64,000 nt of DNA from JAVBPB01 sp031549965 (GCA_031549965.1 JAVBPB010000048.1:1-64000), one strand, 5' to 3'. Numbered from the stretch's first letter, positions 1 through 11,025 are shown. Numbers and translations are program-made. The notes: generated by a model from the sequence alone, not told the origin.

Positions 1-1
1 A

Positions 2-122
2 ATTGGATATATATACACTCATATTCATCTAAAAAATTTACACAACCTAAATCAAGGACTTTTTCAGTGGCCTCCTCATTTCCATGGCTTATAATGCTTT
101 TTTCATAGAATATAAAGTTACT
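2..122 (-). pseudogene. possible gene fragment running off the window edge
   Basis: After an in-frame stop at 123-125 the minus strand stays open to the window edge for about 40 codons, with no ATG near its start. The inferred peptide contains EKVLDLGCVNFL. A closely related peptide, EKVLNVGYENFM, is readable on the plus strand near 19970, and the underlying DNA matches at 30 of 37 positions. This suggests a decayed copy or the tail of a gene whose family I do not recognise. Without the sequence beyond the edge I cannot tell a real carboxy-terminus from a relic. Confidence 0.25.
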
Positions 123-196
123 CTAAGGGGTAGCACCTAAATGGCAATGCGTCCGTACAACAAAAATCTAAATTCGACACCATATACTTCCAAGAA

Positions 197-229
197 CAAA
201 AAACTAAGGAGTAAAATCTACCCCTTAGT
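197..229 (-). terminator. intrinsic terminator of the GH16 gene
   Basis: On the minus strand, 12 bases past the stop codon, an 11-bp stem (ACTAAGGGGTA with TACTCCTTAGT, one G-U pair) encloses a 5-nt loop and is followed by six Ts. It sits where the transcript of the giant glucanase gene should end. Confidence 0.75.
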
Positions 230-240
230 CTTTAAATTAA

Positions 241-3200
241 TTACTTCTTAATCTTAACATTCATAAATATAGTTTTTCCATCAACGGTTGCAAATACAGT
301 TATATCTCCCGCTGCCTTAGCAGTTACCTTACCAGTCTTAGTAATCGTAGCTAATTCTTTATCAGAAACTGACCATGTTATACTTGATGGATAGCCTAAG
401 TTAATTACTTTGAAAGTGAAGGATTTACCTACTTTTAAGCTATTTGTGGTTTTATCAAATTTAAATACACTGTCCTTTACTGTAACTGTGGTAGTCAATT
501 TATAAGTTTTTCCACCTTGCATAATTGTAGTGGTTATTTTTGCACTTCCCTTTTTCTTGCCAACTAATAATCCATTTTTGTTTACTGTTACAACTGAGGT
601 GTTACTGGATTTATAGGTTATTACTGTACCATCTGCAATGTTAGATAATTTTATATTGTCACCAAGTTTTGTATAAATTGTCTGTTTTGTTGCTGCACTT
701 GGCTTAATTAATGCTTCTTCAGTTATAACATATTTTGAAGCATGGGTAAAATTAACTGTAAGATCCCCTAAGTAATTAGGTTTTGAAACCCCAACTAATT
801 CTAGTTTCTGGCTCTTTTCGTTTATGTAATAAACATATACATATTTATTGACATATTTAAGTTCCATTGGAAGAACTAATTGTGCTTTAAATGGGAAATC
901 TCCATTGTGTTCAATTTCGAATTCCTTTAGTACATTAACTTTTTCTAATTTTTGAGCTGACTTTGCTTTATTAATTAAATTATCAATTATTACTACTTCT
1001 TTATCGTTTTCAAGATTCTTTATATTCAGACTGTATTCTTTATCCATTTTACCAGATTCGATTGAATTGCTTTTAATAATCCACTTGTATTCCTTCATGT
1101 CAATTACTAAATCTATATTTTTATCAATCATGTTTTCAAGTATTTCTTTTGGTAAAACAGCATTCTCTTTTATAGTTATCGTTTGACCTTTGTTATCTTT
1201 ATCTGATACTAAAAGAATCTTATCTAAAATACTAGTCCAGTCATTGCTGATATTTGTAGCTGGGGTTACTGTTTGATTACCTGTTTCATTGTTTCCAGTT
1301 GGATTTTGTGGAACAGGTGGATTTTCTCCTGGTGCTGTCACAACAACAAATTTACCTTGAGATTGTGCTGAAATATTTCCGGCTTCATCATAAGCTGCTA
1401 CACGTACTATATGAGTTCCTGCTTCTATTTCAGTTAATTCTATTTTTTCAGTTGTAAATTTATTATCTATTTTATCACCGTCAAGATATACAATGTATCC
1501 TGCTACTCCAACATTATCATTTGGCTTTGTTACTGTAATTGTGATTTTATTAGTACCTGCATCGGCTTTAATTATTGGTAGCTCAGGTGCAAAGGTATCT
1601 GTTAATAGAACTTTAACATTTGTTATTTGTGAATCTGTATATCCTGTTTTTACAGCCACCACTCCAATTGTATGTTCTCCAATTTCTTTTGTTTCATATG
1701 TAAATGAAGTTTCTGTTGTTCTCTTTACTTCTTCTCCATCATAATAAATAACATATTCAACTCCGACTGGAGCATTAATGGCTGGTAATATTGATATTAA
1801 AACTCCGTTATTAACATTATTTAAGAACACATTCATTGGTGCTGATAAGATTTTATCATCTCCTGGCTCATCATCTGATATTGCTGATTTCAATTTAATA
1901 GAAATGTTATCTAAGTAAATTGAGTGGTCAACATTACCAATTCCGCCTACTGTTCCCATTAAGAACTTGAAGGTTGATTCGAATGTATTTGCAGTAAATT
2001 CTACTGTATATAGCTTTGGTGTTGTTGTTAATGATATTGCATTTCCGTTATTAATTCCTTCAAATACTATTTGTCTGTCAACTGTTGAATAACCTACGAA
2101 GCTTAACTGGTATTTTTCACCCTTTTCCATTTGAACGGCTTCTTGTATTAATTGTACTGACCAAGTTACTTCTGAGCCTGAACTTAGTCCTTTATGTTTT
2201 GAATGTACTTTTAAATATCCGTTCTCAATGGTCAGATCTGCACACTCATCAATAGCATAAGTTTCCCATCCGTTTAAGCCATTATTAAAGCTACCGTTAA
2301 TGATCATATTTCCATCTTTGTTATACAATTTTACCTTTAAGTTTACATTAGCATAGTCATTTGCTCTTACAGATATATTATATACTTTAGACTGAGTAAA
2401 TAGTGAACCATCAAGAATTACTGCTTCGTCTTCAATAGTTACTTTGGATTTGTCAACTAAAATACCATCAACGTAGTATTCTGTAAGATCCATCCATGTT
2501 TTATCTCCTGTATAATTTAAAACTACATCTTCAGAAATATAATTAAATACTTCTGCTGCCTTCATGGTTCCTGGTTTATTAGGTGCACCTTTCATTTCAA
2601 ATATTACATCATCAATGAATAAACTATAATCGTCTCCTCCCGTTGCTCCAAGAAGAAATTTTAATGCCAGATTTACGTTTGATGAAAACCTTGGTTCAAA
2701 TGAAAAAGTTTTCCATTCAGTTGTTAGACTTATGTTTGTATTTGCCAGATGTTTGTTATATCCAGAGTCCTCCATACAAAATGATACTGTAGCATTTTTA
2801 GTTGCTTTTGCCTTAAAAGATAGTTTGTAAGTAAATCCTCCATAGATACTTAGGTCAGGATAAATTAGCATATTGTCGTAGTTATTTGCCGAATTTCCTG
2901 TAGCTAATACCTTGCCGGCTTTTAATCCATTTACAGTATTGTCTGCTAAGGATAAGCTAGTTCCATATGTGGTCCATCCTTTTAATCCTTCTTCAAAATC
3001 TCCATTAATAAGTGGGTAACAGTTAACATTAGAGAAATCAACATTTCTGTTAGTTTCACGTGTCAATACTATATTATCAAGTACTATTGTAGATGCTGCT
3101 CCTCCAACTATAAATGTTACTTTTGAATTTTTATCTGTACTGTCCCCTGGCATCGTAAACTCTAAACTATGTTCTTTTAATGTGTTATCTAAATTTATTG

Positions 3201-6200
3201 TTTTTTGAGCGTATGATATACTACCGTCTGCATTAGTAAATAATACATCAATTGTACGTTCTACACTTGAACTTGCTTTAAATTTTAAAAGGTAGGTATC
3301 TGATTGTAATAATTCGATACCTTGCTGATTTATGTTTTCATTTAAAGTATCTGATGTAATTAAATTTAATTCATAGCCAGAAGTAGGGCTTTTTAAAGCT
3401 TTCATAGTATCGCTGTTAAATCCTACGTTGTTCCAGTATATTAACCTTCCTGTTCCTAAATCAAATGAACCATTATATATATGATTACCACTGTCTAATG
3501 GTTTTTTAATAACGTTGTTATCTGGATTGTTATTCTCTACTTCAACAAAACTTAAATTTCCAATCCATACAGTTGTCTTATCTCCGCCAAAATTACATTC
3601 AATTCTTGATGTAATATCTGTTGCAGCTCCCATTTGGAATATATATTCATAGTGCTCAACTTCAGTTGATAATTTTGGTGTGTATGAACCATATGTTGAC
3701 CAGCCATCATCTCCTATATCACCAAATTTCATTGATAATTCTCTAGTAGCTGCTGCCTTTGCATCAAAGCTGACTTTGTAATATCTTCCTTTTACCAATG
3801 GAACATTTTGCATTAATTGTATTGCATATGATGCTGTACCAACATTAGCAACGTCTATTTTAGCTAATGTTTTTCCATCTATATATACCTTGGTTAATGT
3901 TGCAATTCCGCCAAATTGTGGAAGTGTGGCAAAATTCCAACCAGTAGTGCTTTGTACTACTTCATCTTTATCAACTATTGTTACATTATTAAAGCCTGAA
4001 TCTACAATGTAATCTCCATTGGCATTAGGTTGTTTTGCATTAGCTGGAATTGTTTCTTTTTCTAATGTAGGTTTAACTGGTTCTTCATATGTTCCAGTGT
4101 ATTCATAAACTCTTACATAGTCTACATTCATTTCAGTCGGGAATATAGAGTCGTCTGGCAATCTGTTGTTATCATACGTACCGCCTACTGCTAAATTAAG
4201 TATAATATAAAACGGCTGATCAAATGGTGCTGGGTATGCATATTCTGTTGGACTTCCTGATGGAAGACTGTAAAAGTTGTTTTGTTTATAGAATAGAATA
4301 TCATCCATATACCAGCGTATCTCCCCTGGCTGCCATTCTACAGAATAGGTGTGGTAGTCGTTAATTGAACCTTCACCTTCCTGCCATACGTAATGTCCGC
4401 CTACTGCCTGATTATTTGGCCAAGGTTGCCCAAAGTGAATTGTACCATCCATTGTATATGGTTCTCTTCCTCTTGCTTCCATAATGTCGATTTCACCAGA
4501 TAGTGGCCATCCGCCATATTCTTGTGTTGCTGGAAGTAGCCAGAATGCTGGCCACATGCCTTGTGCTCCATCCATTGCAGGAAGTTTCATTCTTGCTTCA
4601 AATTTACCATAGGTTTGGGCAAATTTGATTGTTCCATCATCATTCATTGTCCAAATTCTGCCTGATGAATATGGTTTGTTCTTAACTAGGGTTTCATTTT
4701 TTGTAGCTTTAAATGTTAATACTCCATTTCCTTCTATAACATTATTCTTAGTATAATACTGCTGTTCATTATTACCCCAGCCATCAAGTCCATATTCTGC
4801 ACCTGTTCCATCCTGATAGGACCATTTTGTAAGATCTAACTGAGTGTCATTAAATTCATCACTCCATGTTAGCTTCCACGTTGTTTGTGGGAAGATAGTT
4901 TGTTTTATTATTGCATCTTCGTACCAGGCTGCTTTAACAATAATTGTATATATTTGTCTGTCAACATTTGAATCTGTAAATGTAAATAGTGAACTGTCAA
5001 GTTTTATTTGACCTGCTGTAATTGTATATTTAGTCATATCTGTTATCTTTGTTCCATCAATGTAAATGCCTTCGATTTCATCTCTAAATGCAGGGTTATC
5101 ATTAAATGTAAGTGTTATATCTTCGCCAATAGCCCTTTCCACTGTATCATTGCTTATAATTGGTGACTTACTTCTTGTTAAACCTGTGAAGTCATAATCG
5201 TTTACATTGATTGACATAGCTTTTGTATATCCTGTTATATCCATTCTAATAGTGTCAAAATATACATTACCTTCTGCTCCGCCAAATATTATTCTAAGTG
5301 ATGCATTAGTATAGTTTGACGCTGGCGTAAATTGCATTGAATATGTTTTTGGATATTGGGTAAGTTCTATATTGCTTTCTGATAAAACATTTCCTACTGA
5401 ATCCAATATTTGTACCTTGGCATCTCTGTTTGTTCTTGCACCTGATACAAAGCTTATATCATATGCCTGATTTGCCAAAAGGTTTAAACCTGCTCTTGAT
5501 ATGGACGCACTATTAATATCTCCGCTTTGAATAACTTCAGCTTCTATTGATTTTGTTGTATCATCTGCATTTGCTACAACAGTGCCGTTTACTGTAAATT
5601 CTCCTAAATCATTATTAAAGTTTCCATCATTTATTAATGATGCATAATTAGAAAATCCATTAACCTCAATTTTCATATTGGAGAAAATCATATTATTATT
5701 TTTTACATTTCTTCTTTCAACTGATCCCATTAATATTGAGAAATCTGCGTTTGTGTCATTTTTTTGTACTGGAATATTAAAGCTTACATGCCTTGTTTCA
5801 TCATCTTGAATAGCTACTGTTTTTTCTAAAATTACATTGCTACCCTTTGCAAGTAAAACTTTAATACTTCTTGCTTTTTCTGAGTGTACATCAAAAGAAA
5901 TAGTATATGCTTTATCTTTTTTCATTGATACTGTTTGAGAAAATTTTGCATCGTGAGGACTTTGTGCTGTTCCGTCACCTATTTCTGTTATCCAAACCTT
6001 TACTCCGTTTTTAACTTTTGAATATTTAACAACATTATATTGCCACATCCAGTCAACATTTTCAATTAGCCAGTTATTCATACCGTTTGAGCCATCTGTA
6101 AAATATCCATTTTTAAGAATTGAGTAATCGGTCATTTGACCAGTAACGCTTGTTATTGGTGCCGGTAATGTATCGTTTTTATCGTTTGGTAAATCTACTG

Positions 6201-9200
6201 GTTTAAATTTTAACTGCACATTGGAGATTTCAACTTTATGTGCTCCAACATTTGCATATGTTGTGCCCCCAAGTCCTACGTAAATAAAGAACTTTTTAGA
6301 TACCGGAGTTGTTACAGTATAAGTAACTGTTTGCTTTTTATTTGCTTCTAATAATGCAGGTGATTCTTTTTTATTATCGAATCCAAATGTAATACTTCTG
6401 TTAACTGTACTTAAAACATCAAAACTTATAGTGTATGATTTATTAAGTTCTGTACTTGTATTTACTGCTGTTACATTTTGGAACATACCTTGTTGAAACT
6501 GATCAACATTTGAATTTGTTATATCAAAAACTACTTTATAATCTTTTGCTGTAACACTTGCTCCAGTGTTAGCAAATTGCCAAATATCATTTTTAACACC
6601 TAATGTATCAATAACCAATCCCGGTGCTAAATTACCATTATTTAGCATGTTTCCATCTACTTCTGGCACTCCATCAATAACCACTTTAATTTTTGCAGTC
6701 AATCCGCTTGTGTTTTTTGCATTATGAGGAAGTGTACCAAGAACTGCTTTAAATGTATAGCTTCCTGCCTGAGTATAGTCATAGGTATCTTCTTCCTGCC
6801 ATGAACTAACTGGTATTGTAAATTGGCTGTTATTTGCTAAAACATTTGTGTATGTTCCATTTAAATATGCTATTGCTTCACCTGCATTTGCAAATAACGG
6901 ATGGTTTGCATCTCCAGCCTGTACATCGTCCAAAGCATCAAATAATGTAATATCCGCTTTATTGATTGTAACTGTTAGGGTCGGCTGTAAATTGTCAGTA
7001 TTGGTAATTCCTGTTGGAATACTTTTAATTTTACCTGTAAAAGTATAATCTCCAGCAGTATTGGCATCAAAGTCTGATGGTGAAACCCATTCATCAATTT
7101 CAATATCCTTTATCACTGTGCTATTTGCTGATACCTTGTTATGTGCTGTTAATAAGTCTGACTTTATTTGTTGCAGGCTTTTTACATTTCCTACATTTCC
7201 TGCATCAAATGATGTAATTTTATCAAATGATGTAATATTACTTGAAGATACAAAAACTATTATTTCAGCTTTCTTAGATAGAGTATTAGTTGCTCCATTT
7301 GGCATTGTTACAGTTGCTTCAAAAACATATTCACCTGCTGTGTTGGAATCATAATTTGTTCCGCTTGCTTGTGACCATGTGTTAACATCTATATCTGTTA
7401 TTTTACCGTCATTTGCTGTAACCTTTGTGTAATTAGCATTTAGATAACTAATAACATCTGATACAAATTCATAATCAGAATCTACACTTCCTGCAATTCC
7501 TACTCCTAAATTGTCAATTTCATCAATAGCTATAACGTCAGTTTCTGAAACTTTTACCTTTATTGTTGGTAGAGATGTATCCTCCATTATAGACAGTTTA
7601 TTATTAGTTAAAATTGTACTATCAAATGAAGCTGTAAATGTATAAGTTCCTGCTTCATCCTTATTAAAGTCCTGTGATGTCCACTCTTTTACAGGTATAT
7701 TAGTAACTGCTGACTTTTCGTTACTTGTTCCTGATAATGACATTGGAAACTGGCTCATAAAATCTTCATCCGGATCATATACTGAACCTGCTGAGTATAC
7801 AGTATCTATTGTTGTAAATGTTTTTATGTAGGTAGGTTTATCAGTTAAATTTACTACGCTTAAATTTGCTATTTTTATTGTATGGTCGGAAAGATTAGTT
7901 TCACCAGCCACATTACCCATAAAAATTCCAAATCTGCTTGCATTTCCTCCTGATATTGTCTTTTGATATTTTACATGTTTAAGCTTATCTTTATTTACTT
8001 GTATCATTTCAACGGTACTATTTGCACCATCTCCCCATTCGCAAAAAGCCTTTATGGTTCTGGTTTCTGTTGCTAAAACATCAAATTCAAATTCATAGGT
8101 TTTTCCATTTATAAGAGATAAATCACCTTCATAAATTAATGATGGTGTATGTGCTGCTCCCTTACCATCAGTTGACTTTGTGGTAAATATTCCATTGTCA
8201 TAGTTATCTCCGTCAAAGTTTAACCAGTTTGTACCTGAAGCAAAGCTTGTATTTTGTATTATATTACCTAATACTTTTGTTTGATTATGTTCTATTACAT
8301 TTCCATCTTTAATCTTAACAAGTGCGGATGCAACTAAACCACTGTATTCTAAATTAGTGGTATCAAAAACCGGAGTAAATGTATATGTTCCTGCAATTTC
8401 TGAATCATAATTACTGCAATTCCATGATGTTACAGGAATAGCATATGTTCCCCCTGTAGTATTACTTGTTGTAACTTGCAGATTTGGGTGCTCAGCCATT
8501 AAATAATCTACAACATTCTGTTTGGTGGCATAGGTTGGTGTAACATTACTTCCACCATCAATTTCTTCTATTGTATCAAAGGAAATTATATTTATTTTAT
8601 TAACAACAACTTCTATAGTTGGGAGTATATTATTTGTATTTGTGGCTGAACCTAAGCTACCTATTGTACCTGTAAAAGTGTAGCTTCCTGCTACATCTGG
8701 ATTATATCCGTCTGTATCTGTCCATCCTGTTACAGTTATTCCTGTTAAGGCTCCGCTGTTGGCAGATATTGTAGCATGTGCCAAAAGAAGATTTGTTTGT
8801 ACTTCCTGTAGTGTTTTTGCAGACTTTGCAACACCTGCATCATAGCTTAATTCTTCAAATCTTGTAATATTGTTTGATGATACTACTACTTTAACTGTTG
8901 CTTTTAAAGAATTAGTGTTAGTGGAATAATTAGGCAATGTACCAATTACAGCCTCAAATATATAATCATTTGGTACAGTTGGATCGTAATTGCCATTTTT
9001 ATCTGTCCAGTTAGTTACTGGAATATTTGTTATTTTTCCATTATTAGCTGAAACTGTATTTTTGTTGGAATTTAAATATGTTATAACTTTTTGAGAAGTA
9101 TTAAGGGTTGATGACACTGATCCTGCTATTCCTGCTAATACATCTGTAACTGTGTCAAATTTAGTAATATCTGTATCGGTTACTACTACCTCGACTGTTG

Positions 9201-10899
9201 CCTTTACACCTGATTTTAATGTTACTTTTTCTGATGAAAGCACTGTTTGGTCGAAAGTTGCAGTAAATGTATAACTTCCCGTTACATTTGGATTAAAACT
9301 ATCGGTATCATTCCATGCAAGTACTGGAATGGTTTTTGTGTTTGTATTTCCTGTTACCGTACTATATGTATTTAATAAATATGATTTAACAGCTTCTGCA
9401 TTAGCATACTCTGGTTCATATGCTGAACCCGCAGATACCTCTGAAATTGGATCAAATGAGGTAATTGTTACTTTACTTGCGGGATCATCTGCTAAAGTTG
9501 TTAAAATCAAATTAGATATTTCAACTGTATGTGGTCCTACATTTGTTCCTAAATAGATCATAAATTTCTGTGTTGCAGCATTTACTTCGCATCTAACTGT
9601 AGTTTTTTGATTAGCTGGTATTAAGGCAGAGGTAAAATCCCTGTTGCCATCAAAACCAAAAGTTACGGTTCTTGGTACTGATGTTAAAACATCAAAGTAA
9701 ACAACATACTTTGTTCCAACATTTACACTACTTACTACTTGATTTATATTTTGCTGCCAATCAGCCATATTTTGGTTTACGTTAAAAACCATAGCATATG
9801 ATTTATGGGTTGCTGTTGCACCTTGCTGTTCTATATTCCAGCCTGAAGAATCATTTTTTAATGAACCATTTGTTAACATATTTTCTGGCACATTAGCAGG
9901 AGCTGCTTCTACTGCTACATTTGCAATCTTAATATTATATGGATCTACAACTCTTAGGTCAGTTTCAAAAAACAATCCTAACTGTCCTGTATAATTGTCA
10001 TTTGCAGTGAAGCTAAAATTTACTTTTTTAACGATGTTTCCTGTAACAGATATTGTATCAGTGGAAATGTCGGAACCATCGCTGTCATTTATAATTTTGC
10101 AAACAACATCCCTTGTTCTTTCACTTAAAACATCAAAACTTATGATATAGTCTCTGCCTGATTCAAATTCTATTACATTGTCTGAAATTACTGAATATTC
10201 ATTTTGAAATAGGACATCTTCTAATGTTAATATATTACCGGATACACTTTTATTAAATCCTGACGTAGCGTTAGTATCTATTGTCCAGTTATCTTCTCCA
10301 TTAGTAAAATCTCCGTTTGATATTAAATTATTTGCTGGTGATGTTGATGGATTAATTTCTGATTTTGGAAGTAGACATAAATCATAGATTTTTACAGTAT
10401 GGCTGGCGGTTTGTTCTGAATTTGCAACACTTATCATAATGTTTTTTCCGCCGCTTGTGTTAACTGTTACACCAACTTCATATCCTTCTCCAACTGGAAC
10501 AGTAATGGTTTGTGTGTTTCCTTCTTGTCCGTCATAAAAGATTTTTACATCTTTTTGCATGTCTGTATCTACTTTAAAACTAAGTGTGTAATCTTGATTT
10601 GTTTCTACAGGCACTATTTGACATAAACTTGTAGCCCAGTTGGCGTTTGCATTACCATTAAGATTAAATTCAGCTTTTGAATTTACTATAGATGCAGAAG
10701 TGGTATTATCGCTAAACATCTTCCATCCAGTATTATTATCTCCAGTAAATCCAGAAAAAATATTACCATCCTTATCTGAATTAATGCTGGTATCACCGGA
10801 TGCTTTTGTACCTATAGATAAATTTCCATTTGTTAATCCTGTTATTATCAGTGCTAACACTAATAATACTGCTATTACTCTTTGTCTTGACTTTCTCAT
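241..10899 (-). CDS. giant secreted modular GH16 beta-glucanase (laminarinase type)
   Basis: Predicted extracellular endo-beta-1,3-(1,4)-glucanase of 3552 residues. A signal peptide covers about residues 1-33. The GH16 domain spans about 2008-2265. Its catalytic motif GEIDIME has nucleophile E2136, D2138 and acid/base E2141. The ExDxxE spacing is the beta-bulge form seen in laminarinases rather than lichenases. Around it are about eleven CBM4/9-like modules, recognisable by repeats such as NGDFTNG, NGSFNNG and NGDFEEG (near 45, 188, 338, 877, 1414, 1591, 1753, 2296, 2473, 2626 and 2866). Eight Ig-like repeats lie in two blocks of four (about 478-865 and 1023-1400). X2-like modules (about 1900-1993 and 2781-2846), two FN3-like modules (about 3020-3190) and two carboxy-terminal Big_2-like domains (about 3406-3552) follow. 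I see no LPXTG or SLH anchor. The start has a strong site, AAGGAGG. The gene is monocistronic. The GH16 call is firm; the exact substrate is inferred. Confidence 0.93.
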   Translation of the reverse strand: MRKSRQRVIAVLLVLALIITGLTNGNLSIGTKASGDTSINSDKDGNIFSGFTGDNNTGWKMFSDNTTSASIVNSKAEFNLNGNANANWATSLCQIVPVETNQDYTLSFKVDTDMQKDVKIFYDGQEGNTQTITVPVGEGYEVGVTVNTSGGKNIMISVANSEQTASHTVKIYDLCLLPKSEINPSTSPANNLISNGDFTNGEDNWTIDTNATSGFNKSVSGNILTLEDVLFQNEYSVISDNVIEFESGRDYIISFDVLSERTRDVVCKIINDSDGSDISTDTISVTGNIVKKVNFSFTANDNYTGQLGLFFETDLRVVDPYNIKIANVAVEAAPANVPENMLTNGSLKNDSSGWNIEQQGATATHKSYAMVFNVNQNMADWQQNINQVVSSVNVGTKYVVYFDVLTSVPRTVTFGFDGNRDFTSALIPANQKTTVRCEVNAATQKFMIYLGTNVGPHTVEISNLILTTLADDPASKVTITSFDPISEVSAGSAYEPEYANAEAVKSYLLNTYSTVTGNTNTKTIPVLAWNDTDSFNPNVTGSYTFTATFDQTVLSSEKVTLKSGVKATVEVVVTDTDITKFDTVTDVLAGIAGSVSSTLNTSQKVITYLNSNKNTVSANNGKITNIPVTNWTDKNGNYDPTVPNDYIFEAVIGTLPNYSTNTNSLKATVKVVVSSNNITRFEELSYDAGVAKSAKTLQEVQTNLLLAHATISANSGALTGITVTGWTDTDGYNPDVAGSYTFTGTIGSLGSATNTNNILPTIEVVVNKINIISFDTIEEIDGGSNVTPTYATKQNVVDYLMAEHPNLQVTTSNTTGGTYAIPVTSWNCSNYDSEIAGTYTFTPVFDTTNLEYSGLVASALVKIKDGNVIEHNQTKVLGNIIQNTSFASGTNWLNFDGDNYDNGIFTTKSTDGKGAAHTPSLIYEGDLSLINGKTYEFEFDVLATETRTIKAFCEWGDGANSTVEMIQVNKDKLKHVKYQKTISGGNASRFGIFMGNVAGETNLSDHTIKIANLSVVNLTDKPTYIKTFTTIDTVYSAGSVYDPDEDFMSQFPMSLSGTSNEKSAVTNIPVKEWTSQDFNKDEAGTYTFTASFDSTILTNNKLSIMEDTSLPTIKVKVSETDVIAIDEIDNLGVGIAGSVDSDYEFVSDVISYLNANYTKVTANDGKITDIDVNTWSQASGTNYDSNTAGEYVFEATVTMPNGATNTLSKKAEIIVFVSSSNITSFDKITSFDAGNVGNVKSLQQIKSDLLTAHNKVSANSTVIKDIEIDEWVSPSDFDANTAGDYTFTGKIKSIPTGITNTDNLQPTLTVTINKADITLFDALDDVQAGDANHPLFANAGEAIAYLNGTYTNVLANNSQFTIPVSSWQEEDTYDYTQAGSYTFKAVLGTLPHNAKNTSGLTAKIKVVIDGVPEVDGNMLNNGNLAPGLVIDTLGVKNDIWQFANTGASVTAKDYKVVFDITNSNVDQFQQGMFQNVTAVNTSTELNKSYTISFDVLSTVNRSITFGFDNKKESPALLEANKKQTVTYTVTTPVSKKFFIYVGLGGTTYANVGAHKVEISNVQLKFKPVDLPNDKNDTLPAPITSVTGQMTDYSILKNGYFTDGSNGMNNWLIENVDWMWQYNVVKYSKVKNGVKVWITEIGDGTAQSPHDAKFSQTVSMKKDKAYTISFDVHSEKARSIKVLLAKGSNVILEKTVAIQDDETRHVSFNIPVQKNDTNADFSILMGSVERRNVKNNNMIFSNMKIEVNGFSNYASLINDGNFNNDLGEFTVNGTVVANADDTTKSIEAEVIQSGDINSASISRAGLNLLANQAYDISFVSGARTNRDAKVQILDSVGNVLSESNIELTQYPKTYSMQFTPASNYTNASLRIIFGGAEGNVYFDTIRMDITGYTKAMSINVNDYDFTGLTRSKSPIISNDTVERAIGEDITLTFNDNPAFRDEIEGIYIDGTKITDMTKYTITAGQIKLDSSLFTFTDSNVDRQIYTIIVKAAWYEDAIIKQTIFPQTTWKLTWSDEFNDTQLDLTKWSYQDGTGAEYGLDGWGNNEQQYYTKNNVIEGNGVLTFKATKNETLVKNKPYSSGRIWTMNDDGTIKFAQTYGKFEARMKLPAMDGAQGMWPAFWLLPATQEYGGWPLSGEIDIMEARGREPYTMDGTIHFGQPWPNNQAVGGHYVWQEGEGSINDYHTYSVEWQPGEIRWYMDDILFYKQNNFYSLPSGSPTEYAYPAPFDQPFYIILNLAVGGTYDNNRLPDDSIFPTEMNVDYVRVYEYTGTYEEPVKPTLEKETIPANAKQPNANGDYIVDSGFNNVTIVDKDEVVQSTTGWNFATLPQFGGIATLTKVYIDGKTLAKIDVANVGTASYAIQLMQNVPLVKGRYYKVSFDAKAAATRELSMKFGDIGDDGWSTYGSYTPKLSTEVEHYEYIFQMGAATDITSRIECNFGGDKTTVWIGNLSFVEVENNNPDNNVIKKPLDSGNHIYNGSFDLGTGRLIYWNNVGFNSDTMKALKSPTSGYELNLITSDTLNENINQQGIELLQSDTYLLKFKASSSVERTIDVLFTNADGSISYAQKTINLDNTLKEHSLEFTMPGDSTDKNSKVTFIVGGAASTIVLDNIVLTRETNRNVDFSNVNCYPLINGDFEEGLKGWTTYGTSLSLADNTVNGLKAGKVLATGNSANNYDNMLIYPDLSIYGGFTYKLSFKAKATKNATVSFCMEDSGYNKHLANTNISLTTEWKTFSFEPRFSSNVNLALKFLLGATGGDDYSLFIDDVIFEMKGAPNKPGTMKAAEVFNYISEDVVLNYTGDKTWMDLTEYYVDGILVDKSKVTIEDEAVILDGSLFTQSKVYNISVRANDYANVNLKVKLYNKDGNMIINGSFNNGLNGWETYAIDECADLTIENGYLKVHSKHKGLSSGSEVTWSVQLIQEAVQMEKGEKYQLSFVGYSTVDRQIVFEGINNGNAISLTTTPKLYTVEFTANTFESTFKFLMGTVGGIGNVDHSIYLDNISIKLKSAISDDEPGDDKILSAPMNVFLNNVNNGVLISILPAINAPVGVEYVIYYDGEEVKRTTETSFTYETKEIGEHTIGVVAVKTGYTDSQITNVKVLLTDTFAPELPIIKADAGTNKITITVTKPNDNVGVAGYIVYLDGDKIDNKFTTEKIELTEIEAGTHIVRVAAYDEAGNISAQSQGKFVVVTAPGENPPVPQNPTGNNETGNQTVTPATNISNDWTSILDKILLVSDKDNKGQTITIKENAVLPKEILENMIDKNIDLVIDMKEYKWIIKSNSIESGKMDKEYSLNIKNLENDKEVVIIDNLINKAKSAQKLEKVNVLKEFEIEHNGDFPFKAQLVLPMELKYVNKYVYVYYINEKSQKLELVGVSKPNYLGDLTVNFTHASKYVITEEALIKPSAATKQTIYTKLGDNIKLSNIADGTVITYKSSNTSVVTVNKNGLLVGKKKGSAKITTTIMQGGKTYKLTTTVTVKDSVFKFDKTTNSLKVGKSFTFKVINLGYPSSITWSVSDKELATITKTGKVTAKAAGDITVFATVDGKTIFMNVKIKK
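6690..9470 (-). repeat. eight intragenic Ig-like domain repeats in two blocks of four
   Basis: Within the GH16 gene, units of about 90 residues begin with patterns such as ITSFDPISEVSAGS, ITKFDTVTDVLAG, ITSFDKITSFDAG and ITLFDALDDVQAG. Each contains a YTFTA-like strand and a W about 40 residues in. Two tandem blocks of four are separated by one CBM-like module (coding about 7840-8270). The units are diverged at the DNA level, so this is old duplication rather than recent expansion. Confidence 0.8.
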
Positions 10900-10996
10900 T
10901 ATTTCTCCTCCTTATAAAATAAATGTATTTACATACTTTTTACTAATTTGTATGATTTTTTCTTGATTTTTCAAGACTTTATACCTACTGTAATAT

Positions 10997-11025
10997 ATTT
11001 TAACTCTATATAATTTGTTTAACAA
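10997..11025 (-). promoter_or_regulatory. probable promoter of the GH16 gene
   Basis: Minus-strand -35 TTGTTA (11020-11025), a 17-bp spacer and -10 TAAAAT (10997-11002). The leader to the ATG would be about 90 nt. It lies in the 322-bp gap 10900-11221, which otherwise holds the neighbouring terminator and no gene. Confidence 0.5.

Noticed and set aside
6690..9470. CRISPR-like or other short repeated array
   Set aside because: The repetition is diverged protein-domain repeats of about 90 codons in the glucanase, with no short identical repeat and spacers.
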